Shown here: piece by piece, positions 27,368 to 36,276 of the stretch
Layout: each line of letters begins with the position of its first letter
Position numbering within the stretch: position 1 is the first letter of the stretch
Assembly: GCF_900457465.1 (NCBI RefSeq)
Contig: NZ_UAUU01000008.1
Span: 640,855 to 704,854, forward strand
Length of the DNA: 64,000 bases
Reading direction: 5' to 3'
Origin: Sphingobacterium multivorum
GTDB lineage: Bacteria > Bacteroidota > Bacteroidia > Sphingobacteriales > Sphingobacteriaceae
Position numbers and translations under genes: made by a program
Notes under the pieces: generated by a model
What the model was told of the DNA's origin: nothing
The model's database searches: none
What the model saw: only the letters and a program-made list of their open reading frames with translations

Positions 27368-27511
27368 TTATATTACTTTTGAAGATGTAACTGTCTTAAT
27401 AGTTACCAGTTCCATATCATCAAAATCAAAAAATGAGATCGGTTCTACCGCGCAGACAGTTTGTACATCCAGTACAAAATCCTCTGCTAAAAAATTTTCA
27501 ATGTTTTCCAT
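27368..27511 (-). CDS. Putative RiPP precursor peptide (47 aa)
   Basis: ORF of 47 codons directly upstream of the response regulator and lantibiotic dehydratase and in the same direction. The acidic N-terminus (MENIENFLAEDF) leads into EDFVLDVQTV, whose F-V-L-D matches the FNLD-type leader box recognised by class I dehydratases (compare KDFNLDLVSV of the nisin leader). The C-terminal part has dehydratable residues Thr37, Thr40, Thr42, Ser43 and Ser44 (VTIKTVTSSKVI) and one Cys (Cys20), positioned before them. Only one Cys and no cyclase suggest a product that is not a classical multi-ring lantibiotic. No GG or other obvious cleavage site is seen. Identity is inferred from position and leader motif; an alternative is a chance ORF. 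Confidence 0.55.
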   Translation of the reverse strand: MENIENFLAEDFVLDVQTVCAVEPISFFDFDDMELVTIKTVTSSKVI

Positions 27512-27547
27512 AGTTATACGTTTAAATTGTAAACAAATGTGCTCGCT

Positions 27548-27781
27548 ATGGAAAAGAACAACGAAAAATATCGACAGAATTGAAAATGAATCAGACGAAC
27601 TAAAGAATCTATTCGACGAAAAAAATAGTGTCTGTTGCTATTTATGTTCGCGATGTAGTAGACTTTGTTTGCAGAGCCTGCCAGATCATCATGGACATTG
27701 AAAGAAGTTCTATTGTGTGTTTCTGGAAAATTCGACGAAATAGCATTTGAATACGATGAAACAGCAGTAGCTTCATTGTAG
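27548..27781 (+). pseudogene. Possible small hypothetical protein, several indels
   Basis: Reading through two or three single-base changes (A runs at about 27566 and 27623, a T run near 27720) gives a coherent plus-strand protein of about 77 residues. It starts MEKNNEKNIDRIENESDEL, continues VSVAIYVRDVVDFVCRACQ and ends KFDEIAFEYDETAVASL with TAG at 27779. The purine-rich coding strand and RNY codon bias favour this strand. However, the opposite strand has an uninterrupted 91-codon frame (27514-27789) that also reads plausibly. It is divergent from the precursor-like ORF. No family is recognised, and strand and frame are uncertain. Confidence 0.35.
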
Positions 27782-27966
27782 TATTCCATCTGGTTCGTTA
27801 TCTTAGATTCATCTATTTTAGCATCAAAAAACCATTTCTTTAGCCATTAAAGCCATGTAGCTTAAATAGATCAACCAACGAGAGGGCTTGAGGTAATTCC
27901 TTAAACCAAAAAAGCATCTACCAAAAAAATAGGTGAGTAGTGTGGGCGCGTAAAACAAATGAGAAT
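27782..27966. other. Unassigned region with a coding-like minus-strand fragment
   Basis: On the minus strand, about 27824-27966 reads as a C-terminal-like hydrophobic fragment containing LLTYFFGRCFFGL and WLIYLSYMALMAKEMVF before a TGA. No start codon or upstream continuation was found, and another frame of the same strand also reads plausibly. It may be a gene remnant or chance. Confidence 0.2.
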
Positions 27967-28228
27967 ATGAATTTATCTAATGAAATGTATGGTTTTTTGA
28001 AAAGAGAAGGTTTACGGTTATTTAGAAAAAAAGTAAGCTGGCAGACCTCTGCGAGATATCAAATCTATGGAGATGGGAAAACAAAGATCGGTGTCGGCAT
28101 TTGACAGAATTCAAAATTTTATCGATGAAGATACCAGTGCATCCGGCTGGAGTGGAATGGAAAAGATTAAACTCGAAGAACGGGGTGATTATATTATCTA
28201 TGGTTTTGTTGAGAAAATTGAAAGCTAA
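27967..28228 (+). pseudogene. Small hypothetical protein, one frameshift
   Basis: An ATG at 27967 opens MNLSNEMYGFLKREGLRLF through RYQIYGDGKTKIG. Then one base must be skipped near 28093 to continue SAFDRIQNFIDEDTSASGW and end GDYIIYGFVEKIES at TAA 28226-28228. The joined product is about 87 residues, with charged and aromatic residues spread as in a soluble globular protein. No family or motif is recognised. It lies between the RiPP locus and the copper ATPase and is not obviously part of either. Confidence 0.35.
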
Positions 28229-28374
28229 GAAGAGTTCTCCATATGATTTTTTCCATTGAGCTTGACCTTTCGTATTTTATTATCGAGTAAATTTTACAAA
28301 TCAATTCCTTAATTGTGTAATGACTTTAATCTTATTTGTGGCCAAATTTGTTGTGTAAAATTAAACAATAAGTT

Positions 28375-30792
28375 ATGGCGACAGATATTTATAAGGATAC
28401 GGTTTTATCTACCTTTAGAAGATGTTGAAAGCGAACATTGTGCATTCAATTGTCGAAAAGGACTAGCCCAGGTTAAAGGCCTAGCGAGCTATCGGGTGGA
28501 ATTGAATAACCACAGAGCTGCTATCGTACCGAAGGATAGTGAAGCCGTCGTTAGCAGTGTAAAACGATCAAAGATCTTGGTTATGGTGTTTCTACATTAA
28601 CCAAAACATTTCCAGTTCTTGGGATGACTTGTGCCTCCTGCGCCAGTAGCGCTGAAAGTATGGCGAAATATGAACAAGGGGTTGTCAATGCGTCTGTAAA
28701 TTTTGCAACAGGAAACCTTACGGTGGAGTATTTGCCTAATATTACGGATCATTTAAAAATCCAGAAAGCGGTTCAGGCTGGTGGCTATGATTTATTAATC
28801 GAAGATGAATCTACTCAGCAGGAAACGTTGGAGGCTATTCACGCCGAGAAATTCCGTAAGCTTAAAATCAAAACTCGATGGGCAGTAATACTTTCGCTTC
28901 CCGTGGTCGTGATAGGTATGTTCTTTATGGATATGCCGTACGCAAATCCTATTATGTGGCTGTTTTCCACGCCAGTAGTTCTTTGGCTGGGCAAGGACTT
29001 TTTTGTCAACGCGTGGAAACAGGCAAAACATCGTTCGGCAAATATGGATACGCTTGTTGCGTTAAGCACGGGAATAGCCTACATCTTTAGTGTGTTTAAT
29101 ATGCTCTTTGCTGAATTTTGGCATCAGCGTGGCTTGCATGCACATGTGTATTTTGAGGCCGCCTCAGTCGTCATTGCTTTTATTTTATTGGGTAAACTAC
29201 TGGAAGAGAAGGCTAAAGGTAACACCTCATCCGCCATTAAAAAGCTAATGGGCCTGCAGCCTAAGACGGTGATGGTCATTCAATCGGATGGAACAGAGCG
29301 TCAGGTCGCTATAGAAGCCGTTAATACCGGCGATATTATTCTGGTGAAACCAGGGGAGAAGATCGCCGTTGATGGGGTTGTTATCAGTGGAAATTCCTAT
29401 GTTGACGAAAGTATGTTAAGCGGAGAGCCGGTCCCTGTTTTAAAAATGGGCAATGAGCAGGTATTTGCAGGGACGATCAATCAGAAGGGCAGTTTTCAGT
29501 TCAAAGCTACAAAAGTTGGCCGGGAAACAATGCTTGCCCAGATCATTAAAATGGTACAGGATGCACAAGGAAGCAAGGCTCCTGTGCAAAAACTGGTCGA
29601 TCGAATTGCTGCTGTATTTGTTCCTATTGTCATTGGTATTGCTATTTTAACTTTTCTACTGTGGTTTACTTTAGGTGGAGAAAACCATCTGGTACAGGGT
29701 TTATTGGCGGCAGTAACGGTTTTGGTTATCGCTTGTCCTTGTGCACTAGGTTTAGCAACTCCCACAGCAATCATGGTTGGAGTGGGTAAGGGAGCTGAGC
29801 AGGGTATTTTAATTAAAGATGCGAAAAGTCTGGAGCTGGCCAAAAAGGTAAATACAGTTGTTTTGGATAAAACCGGCACCATTACGGAAGGAAAACCTGT
29901 GGTCACTGACCTGTATTGGAAAAATGATGAGGATAGTTTGAAAGTTATCTTGTTGAGCCTGGAGAAACAGTCAGAGCATCCATTGGCAGAAGCTGTAGTC
30001 GGGTATTTTAAAGATGTAAAAGCTACTCCAGTATCCTTTATTGAAAGTATTACTGGGAAAGGTGTTAAAGGCAGTGATGGAATCGAAACGTACTCTGTAG
30101 GTAATCGCAGGTTGTTGGATGAGAATGGGATCACAATTCCGACGGATTTGATGGAACATGGCACCCAATGGGAAAATCAATCCAAAACAGTGATCTGGTT
30201 TGCCAACAGTCATACTGCGTTAGCGGTAATAGCCATTGCGGACCGGATTAAGGAAACTTCTGTGCGTGCTATCAAGGAGATGCAGGCCATGGGCATTGAG
30301 CTATATATGCTGACTGGTGACAACGAGGCTACGGCTAGGGCCATTGCCGCGGAAACAGGTCTTCAGCATTACAAAGCGGAAGTATTGACAGAGCACAAAG
30401 CTGATTTTGTTAAAGAATTGCAGCAAAGAGGGCAGGTGGTCGCTATGGTTGGGGACGGTATTAATGACAGTACAGCCTTAGCAACCGCGGATGTCAGTAT
30501 TGCAATGGGGAAGGGAAGTGATATTGCAATGGATGTAGCAAAAATGACAATTATTTCATCTGATTTGACGAAGATACCGCAGGCCATTCGACTTTCGAAA
30601 CAAACGGTCGCGACGATTAAACAAAATTTGTTCTGGGCTTTTATTTATAATTTAATTGGGATTCCCCTCGCCGCAGGTATTCTGTATCCAATCAATGGTT
30701 TCCTTTTAAACCCGATGATAGCTGGAGCTGCAATGGCATTGAGCAGTGTAAGTGTTGTCAGTAATAGCTTGCGACTTCGCTGGAAAAAATAG
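28375..30792 (+). pseudogene. copA: Copper-exporting P1B-ATPase (CopA-like), N-terminal indels
   Basis: Copper(I) efflux ATPase. The frame from 28624 on is intact: HMA with GMTCASCASSAESM, transmembrane CPCALGLATPTAIMVGVGKG (CopA type), DKTGTITEGKP, SEHPLAEA and MVGDGINDSTALA. Upstream, a first HMA-like domain starts at MATDIYKDTV (28375). It is readable only through three single-base indels: near 28410 into LPLEDVESEHCA, near 28450, and an A run at 28561-28564 into KDLGYGVSTLTKTFPV. In that first domain the CxxC pair is not visible; only EHCA is. The restored protein would be about 807 residues. An HMA chaperone gene follows, fitting cytoplasmic copper handling. Confidence 0.87.
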
Positions 30793-30934
30793 CTAACTAT
30801 GGTTGAGGCCTAGACCTCATCTTAAACGGTAAATATTGCAAAACAAAATAGAAAAACTGTAAATACAACCCATCGAATTAAAGGGATATTTGTATAGATA
30901 ATTAAATAGATTAATAACATTAAAATTAAATAAC

Positions 30935-31156
30935 ATGGAAAGCAAAGAACTTCAATTTAAAACAAACCTTACTTGTGGGGGATGCGTGTCCAAAGTAAGC
31001 GCTGATCTGGATAGTGTGGACGGTATCTGTGAATGGAATGTTGACACCACAAATGCAGACAAAATTCTGACTGTAAAAGCTGAAGGCGTTTCGGAGGAAG
31101 AAATCATTGAAATTATCAAAAAGAAGGGCTTTAATGCCACGGCCTACTCCGCCTAA
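30935..31156 (+). CDS. HMA-domain copper chaperone
   Basis: Single heavy-metal-associated domain of 73 residues with the metal site NLTCGGCVSKVSADL (CxxC, residues 14-17) and a beta-alpha-beta-beta-alpha-beta layout ending EEIIEIIKKKGFNATAYSA. It probably passes Cu(I) to the ATPase encoded 142 bases upstream. The first Cys is preceded by LT rather than the usual GM. A strong hairpin follows. Confidence 0.88.
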   Translation: MESKELQFKTNLTCGGCVSKVSADLDSVDGICEWNVDTTNADKILTVKAEGVSEEEIIEIIKKKGFNATAYSA

Positions 31157-31176
31157 TTGTTCAATAAATCTATAGA

Positions 31177-31232
31177 ACCCCATAAAAATACCCTAAAAGT
31201 TTTGTCCAACCTTTAGGGGTTTTTTATGGGGT
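31177..31232 (+). terminator. Hairpin terminator after copper chaperone
   Basis: Long, nearly perfect inverted repeat: ACCCCATAAAAAtACCCTAAA pairs with TTTAGGGGTTTTTTATGGGGT, giving T-runs on the plus strand and A-rich arms that would also serve the convergent protease gene. Confidence 0.7.
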
Positions 31233-31266
31233 ATTGTGATGAGACTAAACCGAGCTTAGCTTTCTG

Positions 31267-32550
31267 TTAATTAAATTGGATAAACATATCTTTAAAATTT
31301 AGTATCATTATAGAAAATTGGCGAATAATATCTTGTCCTATATTTCCATACACGGTTTCATTCTTAATCTTCGATTTTAATAGGCTTATATTTTTAAGAG
31401 CGATCGGTTTATCGCTAATATGGAATGTATGTTGTATAACAAATCCGTCATATTCAACTTGACCGCCTGCGCCTCCCATGGCGACCTTGGTCGGTATATC
31501 CTGTTTTTCGATATGTTATTTGTAGGTTTCGTAAAATGGTGCATAAAGGATTGTTTTTTCAGCTCCTGTATCAAAAGTATAGTGCTTTCCGTCAATGGCA
31601 ATAAGCGGTGATAACCCATCTATTGCAAGATTCGATGCTTTCCATGAAACTGTAGGTCTCTTGGGTACAATGAAAAAATCGTCCTGGGTAAGCTGTACTT
31701 CTTGCAGTGCTTCAATAACAGGGAAGCCTATTATACCATTGATCTGATAGCCAATTTGCGGGATACAAAGTGCGCTGTCTGGGAAAACCAGGAATATTGC
31801 GTTTGAAATGTTGATGCTACCAAGTTTTAATTGTTTACAAACGGCCAAATCGGCTTTGATAGAAACACCGGTAATGGCGTCTACATCAATATCTGCACGG
31901 ATAAGATCCATATGAAGACGTTTGGCCACGGACTCTGTGACTGTCGATAGGTTTGCTCCGGTATCAAATATAAAACTTGCCGTATCGCCGTTGACTGTTA
32001 GTGTTAGATTCTTCAACCCGGCTTTATCTTTCGTCATTTTAAGACGGGTATCGGCGTTGATTTCTATAAGCTGTGGCCGCACATGTTCTAGTGCTGACCA
32101 GATTTTTAGATTGTTTCTGAGATCCGCTCTTGTATCTGTTGACAGCAAAGGATCGAAGTCGAGTAGGATTTTCTGGGTTGTCTGTTTTGCCCCCGCGTAA
32201 TCTTTCAGTTTGACAAAATTATCTTCCTGAACACGCCGTAATTTTAGTCGCAGTGTGTCGGGTAATTCTTCTGTTGCTGCGCTCAATAGTGCTATTTTTT
32301 TGTTTGAAGCGATGGGTTTGTTAAAGGCGTTATCGAGTATTGCCAAAATAAAAACTTGCTCATTGGCGTTTAAGAAAGGTTTATTTACCCTAAACAGGTT
32401 GCGGGCAGTGAAGAAATCTTTTGATGCTATTAGCTGATATAGCCTGTTGAATTTAGTTGAGGAGGATTGTCCGAAATTAAGCTGGATGGTGATGAATAAC
32501 AGGAAACATATTGATACGCATTTTTTGAAATGATTTGCTGGGAGATTCAT
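31267..32550 (-). pseudogene. Retropepsin-like aspartyl protease, in-frame stop
   Basis: Secreted protein of about 427 residues with a signal peptide (VSICFLLFITIQLNFGQ); the Met at 32550 is chosen because the earlier in-frame Met adds 37 residues ahead of the signal. Two Asp-Thr-Gly motifs, SFIFDTGANLSTV and YTFDTGAEKTIL, mark the two lobes of a pepsin/retropepsin-like domain, with TPR-like helices before them. A TAA at 31516-31518 (after FYETYK) interrupts the gene. The same frame continues GGAGGQVEYDGFVIQHTFH to VYGNIGQDIIRQFSIMILNF, a conserved family ending. A single A-to-T change of a Lys codon would explain the stop. Substrate unknown. Confidence 0.75.
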
Positions 32551-32790
32551 GGTGTATTCAATTAATTGTCTTTTGGTCAACGATATGTTCACGCTCTTAA
32601 ATGTCGGAAAAGTTCTTGTTAATTTTTTAATTTTATTGTTGCTTATTTTGTTATTGATCAATGGTTTATGTTGTGGAGTTGTGTGTAATACTTGTGGTCT
32701 TGAATAATTAAGGTTAAATTAGCTAATGTTTTGAGAAATTTCTCCCAGAAGGATTGGATAGACGAGGTCTCCGCGATTGGTGGACAGTAA

Positions 32791-32798
32791 TATATTTG
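32791..32798 (+). promoter_or_regulatory. -7 promoter element of TlpA-like gene (TATATTTG)
   Basis: TATATTTG fits TAnnTTTG and lies 17 bases before the ATG at 32815. No -33 TTTG lies at the standard distance. Confidence 0.4.
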
Positions 32799-32814
32799 TA
32801 AATAGCATAATTTA

Positions 32815-33399
32815 ATGAAACAGAAGACGATGAATATTAGGTATAATAAAGGAATTATTTTTTTTGGTCTTGCGGCTTTATCGACCAGTTTATTTTTTGG
32901 CTGTGGAAACACAGGCACTAAAAATGAGGCCAAGGCCGAAAAGGTCGAGGGACCTGCTGAAGCTATTGCTGACACTGCAACCACAACGCAGGAGTTATCT
33001 TTTAAGGATAAAGAGGGTAAGGTTCTTCAATTAAGTGCTTTAAAAGGTAAGGTCGTGTTTATTAATTTCTGGGCGACTTGGTGTCCCCCATGTATTCATG
33101 AACTACCTTCTATTGACCAGCTTAGGCAATCGCTTAAAGATAATAAAGATATCGTTTTTCTCATGGTAGATGTTGATGGCGACATGGAAAAGTCTTCAGC
33201 ATTCATGGCCGAAAACAAGTATCATCTACCACTTTACATAGCAGCGGGTGAAATTCCTGCAGAATTCTTAGGACAGTCCATACCAACAACGGTTATCTTG
33301 GATAAAGCGGGTAAGATCGTGGAGCGTCTGGAAGGAAGCCGTGACTATGGGGCCCCTGAGATAAAAAAAGCATTGGAGGATATCGCGAGCGGTAGCTAA
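32815..33399 (+). CDS. TlpA-like thioredoxin-fold lipoprotein
   Basis: Periplasmic thiol-disulfide protein of 194 residues anchored as a lipoprotein (STSLFFGCGNTG). The thioredoxin-like domain (about residues 60-190) has the redox site FWATWCPPCIHELPS (CPPC) and the cis-Pro loop QSIPTTVILDKAGKIV. Such proteins reduce or oxidise cysteines of exported proteins, for example in cytochrome c maturation; the partner is unknown. It sits next to a CDF metal transporter but has its own promoter element. Confidence 0.88.
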   Translation: MKQKTMNIRYNKGIIFFGLAALSTSLFFGCGNTGTKNEAKAEKVEGPAEAIADTATTTQELSFKDKEGKVLQLSALKGKVVFINFWATWCPPCIHELPSIDQLRQSLKDNKDIVFLMVDVDGDMEKSSAFMAENKYHLPLYIAAGEIPAEFLGQSIPTTVILDKAGKIVERLEGSRDYGAPEIKKALEDIASGS

Positions 33400-33492
33400 A
33401 GCTCGAAGGTTGTGATCACTATTTTCTATAGCTGGAGAATAGAATTTGAAAAGAAAAACAGTATTTTCGCGGTGTCAAGTTAATTTATAGCT

Positions 33493-34386
33493 ATGTCCGA
33501 ACTTCAAGAGCAGACTGCAGTCAGAACGACTTATTTTAGTATTGTAGGTAATGCATCACTGGCATTATTAAAATGGTTAGCTGGTTTCTTTGGAAACTCT
33601 TATGCGCTGATAGCGGATGCAATTGAGTCAACGGCAGATATTTTCTCTTCATTTCTAGTGCTCCTCGGTTTAAAATATGCGCAACGACCTGCCGACGACA
33701 ATCACCCTTATGGTCATGGTCGGGTAGAACCACTCATTACATTTATTGTCGTTGGTTTTCTTATTGTTTCTGCAACCATAATCGCTTATGAAAGTATTGA
33801 GAATATAGGAACGCCACATGACCTGCCAAAGCCTTGGACCTTATTTGTTCTGGGTGGTATCATTGTGTGGAAAGAGATTTCTTATAGGATCGTTATGAAG
33901 AAAAGTAAAGAAACTAATAGTTCTTCACTTCGTGCAGACGCTTGGCATCATCGAAGCGATGCGATAACGTCAGTTGCAGCTTTCATTGGGATATCTATTG
34001 CATTGTTGCTCGGAAAGGGATATGAAAATGCGGATGACTACGCGGCATTATTTGCCGCTGGATTTATACTTTATAACTGTTACCATATTTTCAGACCGGC
34101 GCTTGGCGAGATCATGGATGAAAATGTATACGATGAGGTCATTGACAATATCCGGCAAGAAGCATTAAAAGTAGATGGGATAAAAGCCACGGAAAAATGT
34201 TTTGTCCGCAAATCGGGGGCTAAATATCACGTCGATCTGCACGCTATTGTCGATAGTGAAATTACGGTAAGAGAAGGGCATGAGCTGGCGCATAAACTCA
34301 AAGACCACTTGGTTGCGCATATTCCTGATCTTAGTCATGTGATGATCCATATTGAACCGAACGAATGCCTTTGGGAATCAAATTAA
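33493..34386 (+). CDS. Cation diffusion facilitator (CDF) transporter
   Basis: Proton-driven divalent-metal exporter of 297 residues with six helices (about residues 15-205) and a C-terminal cytoplasmic ferredoxin-like domain (about 210-290). Metal-site residues are visible in LIADAIESTADIFSS (helix 2), HPYGHGRVEPL (loop) and ADAWHHRSDAITSV (helix 5, HxxxD). The C-terminal domain has GAKYHVDLHAIVD and HVMIHIEPNE. Zn, Fe or Mn export is likely but not resolved. It adds to the metal homeostasis genes of the window. Confidence 0.92.
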   Translation: MSELQEQTAVRTTYFSIVGNASLALLKWLAGFFGNSYALIADAIESTADIFSSFLVLLGLKYAQRPADDNHPYGHGRVEPLITFIVVGFLIVSATIIAYESIENIGTPHDLPKPWTLFVLGGIIVWKEISYRIVMKKSKETNSSSLRADAWHHRSDAITSVAAFIGISIALLLGKGYENADDYAALFAAGFILYNCYHIFRPALGEIMDENVYDEVIDNIRQEALKVDGIKATEKCFVRKSGAKYHVDLHAIVDSEITVREGHELAHKLKDHLVAHIPDLSHVMIHIEPNECLWESN

Positions 34387-34429
34387 AAATGGCAGCACCT
34401 ATTATTTTTCTTGAACCGTGCTGCCATTT
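34387..34429 (+). terminator. Hairpin terminator after CDF gene
   Basis: Perfect 12-base inverted repeat (AAATGGCAGCAC / GTGCTGCCATTT) immediately after the CDF stop and before the convergent oxidoreductase gene. Confidence 0.65.
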
Positions 34430-34443
34430 GATTGTTTAAAAAC

Positions 34444-35472
34444 TTAGGTGTTTTCAGCTTCAAGCAATTGAATCTGCCATTTAATCTGATCCGCTTTAAT
34501 AGGGTAATCGATATTATTTCTTAAGCTTTCATAAATGGCTTCAAACAGCTGATTGTAATCTCCTGTATGTGGCGTTACTAAAGACTGATGTTTTTGATTT
34601 GATACGTCTATCGTAACAAGTTTTCCCTCGAGGCCGGCTGGCTCAAGGCCATAAGATGGATCGTCGGGCAGCATACCATCTAGCAATTGCTGTTCTTGCA
34701 CATCCGTCATATTCTTGATAAAACTCCCTTTTGTACCATGTAAGACAAAGGCGGGCTGCGGAGAGGCGACAAGTAAACTGCCTGTTAAATACACGTTCAG
34801 TCCAGCTGGATAATAAAGATGATAGTGAAAATAATCTGCAACTTTAGAATCGGGTCTGTTGATGGATGTTGTCTTGGTAAATTTAACCGGTTTTCCAAAA
34901 AGTGAGATTGCCTGATCAATAAGGTGCGGGCCTAGGTCATAAGTGATACCATTGGAAATATACTGCGTATCTTCCTTAAAGTATTTTTGTCCCAATTCCA
35001 TTTTATAGCGATCAAATCTGAAATGCACTTCAATCAGTTTTCCTAATTCTCCACTTTCGATCACTTTTTTAATGTCTAAAAAGTGACTGTCATATCGTCT
35101 GTTTTGATAGAAAAATAAGTCTTTTCCTTGTTTTTTGCTGATGGCAAGAAGCGTATCGAATTGTGTAGAATCATCAACGGCAGGTTTTTCTATCAAAACA
35201 TGTTTTCCTGCCTCTAGGGCGTCTTTTGCGTATTGGAAATGGGTATAGTTTGGTGTGTTCACAATGACCAGTTCGATGCTTTCATCCGCTAGTAATTCAG
35301 TTATATTATCGTAGCTTTTTATTGCCGGATAAAATTCATGTGCGTTTTTTTTCGACCGTTCTACAACAGCGCTGAGATTGAAATGTGGATTGGTATGTAT
35401 AAATGGCGCGTGAAAAACACGTCCTGACATGCCAAAACTTAGTATTCCTGTGTTAATTTGAGTGTGTTTCAT
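34444..35472 (-). CDS. Gfo/Idh/MocA-family oxidoreductase
   Basis: NAD(P)-dependent sugar or inositol-type dehydrogenase of 342 residues. The Rossmann part (about 1-125) has GILSFGMSGRVFHAPFI, VIVNTPNYTHFQYAKDALEA and the catalytic-Lys motif GKHVLIEKPAVDD. The C-terminal alpha/beta part has YDLGPHLIDQAISLFGKP (conserved His). It is closest in pattern to the E. coli YhhX/YdgJ group. It lies 61 bases downstream of the RpiA-like gene and behind a DeoR regulator, all minus strand, so a sugar-derivative pathway is likely. The substrate is unknown. Confidence 0.87.
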   Translation of the reverse strand: MKHTQINTGILSFGMSGRVFHAPFIHTNPHFNLSAVVERSKKNAHEFYPAIKSYDNITELLADESIELVIVNTPNYTHFQYAKDALEAGKHVLIEKPAVDDSTQFDTLLAISKKQGKDLFFYQNRRYDSHFLDIKKVIESGELGKLIEVHFRFDRYKMELGQKYFKEDTQYISNGITYDLGPHLIDQAISLFGKPVKFTKTTSINRPDSKVADYFHYHLYYPAGLNVYLTGSLLVASPQPAFVLHGTKGSFIKNMTDVQEQQLLDGMLPDDPSYGLEPAGLEGKLVTIDVSNQKHQSLVTPHTGDYNQLFEAIYESLRNNIDYPIKADQIKWQIQLLEAENT

Positions 35473-35533
35473 GTTGATTAAAATATTTTAGCGCAGTCTT
35501 GCTACTTGTTGGACTTCAATATAAAATTTAATG

Positions 35534-36265
35534 CTATTGCGTGCTTTTTTTGTCCGTGTTCGATTCTACAATGCGGTTTGCAAAGTGATGTGTTACGCCA
35601 TCTTCTGTTGCTCGAAGACATACCGAACACAGTTGATAAAAAAGTGAATGTTCTACAACGCCTGTAATGAGTTTGATTTGTTTATTCAAATCAAAAATAT
35701 CAGGCAGTTTAGAAAAATAAATGTCTGCCAGGAAATTACCTCTCTCAGATAGTAGAGGCCCCGATTTTTGTTCAGATTTTCGTAATACAATGTTTGATAT
35801 CGCTGAAGAATAGCTTGATTTTAGTTCTTTAAGTACCGATAGCCAGGCGTCGGGAATAATTTCAACACATAGCGGATATTTTGTGGTCAGTTTATCGACC
35901 ATCTTTGCGCCATCGACCAAGAGAATAAATTGCTTTGCCATATTCGCCATAATCTTTTCACCTGTATGTACGCCGCCGCCACTTTTGAACGCATTTAAAT
36001 GAATGTCCACCTGATCACAGCTGTCAAAATAATAATCCAGCGTTGCTATGGTACTGTTATCAATACAAATAAGACCATTTTCTTGGAGCAGTATTTTGGT
36101 TTCCAAAGAAGGCGATGTAAATTTCAGGCTGGATTTAAAACTGACCCTACTGGCAATTAATTCAATGAAATAAGCTATTGTTGATCCAACACCTAGTCCA
36201 ATGAATTGATCAGGTTCTAAAAGTTGAAGAGCAGCTTTGGCGGCTTCCTGTTTGAGATTGTTCAT
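35534..36265 (-). CDS. rpiA: Ribose-5-phosphate isomerase A-like protein
   Basis: RpiA-family sugar-phosphate isomerase of 243 residues. The N-terminal phosphate loop is IGLGVGSTIAYFIELIA and SPSLETKILLQENG follows. The catalytic region reads YYFDSCDQVDIHLNAFKSGG and VHTGEKIMANMA. In typical RpiA the first motif is DGADE and the second KGGGxxLxREK. Here the two aspartates, the Lys and the Glu remain, but the flanking residues differ (S-C for G-A, Gln for Glu). The enzyme may act on a different aldose/ketose phosphate. It follows the DeoR gene by 11 bases, supporting co-transcription with it. Confidence 0.8.
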   Translation of the reverse strand: MNNLKQEAAKAALQLLEPDQFIGLGVGSTIAYFIELIASRVSFKSSLKFTSPSLETKILLQENGLICIDNSTIATLDYYFDSCDQVDIHLNAFKSGGGVHTGEKIMANMAKQFILLVDGAKMVDKLTTKYPLCVEIIPDAWLSVLKELKSSYSSAISNIVLRKSEQKSGPLLSERGNFLADIYFSKLPDIFDLNKQIKLITGVVEHSLFYQLCSVCLRATEDGVTHHFANRIVESNTDKKSTQ

Positions 36266-36276
36266 AAATGGTAAAC

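Noticed and set aside
27312..27701. 129-codon plus-strand ORF with a Cys-rich end (SVCCYLCSRCSRLC) as a peptide precursor
   Set aside because: Its first part is antisense to the precursor-like ORF, and the Cys-rich end is out of frame with the more coherent reading VSVAIYVRDVVDF; probably a shadow created by indels.
27514..27789. 91-codon minus-strand ORF as a second RiPP precursor
   Set aside because: It has no leader box, its C-terminal half turns Phe/Arg/Leu-rich, and the purine-rich plus strand suggests coding the other way. Left as an ambiguity in the plus-strand entry.
35534..36265. Pseudogene call for the RpiA-like gene because of altered motifs
   Set aside because: The frame is intact and the presumed catalytic Asp, Lys and Glu remain, so divergence is more likely than decay.
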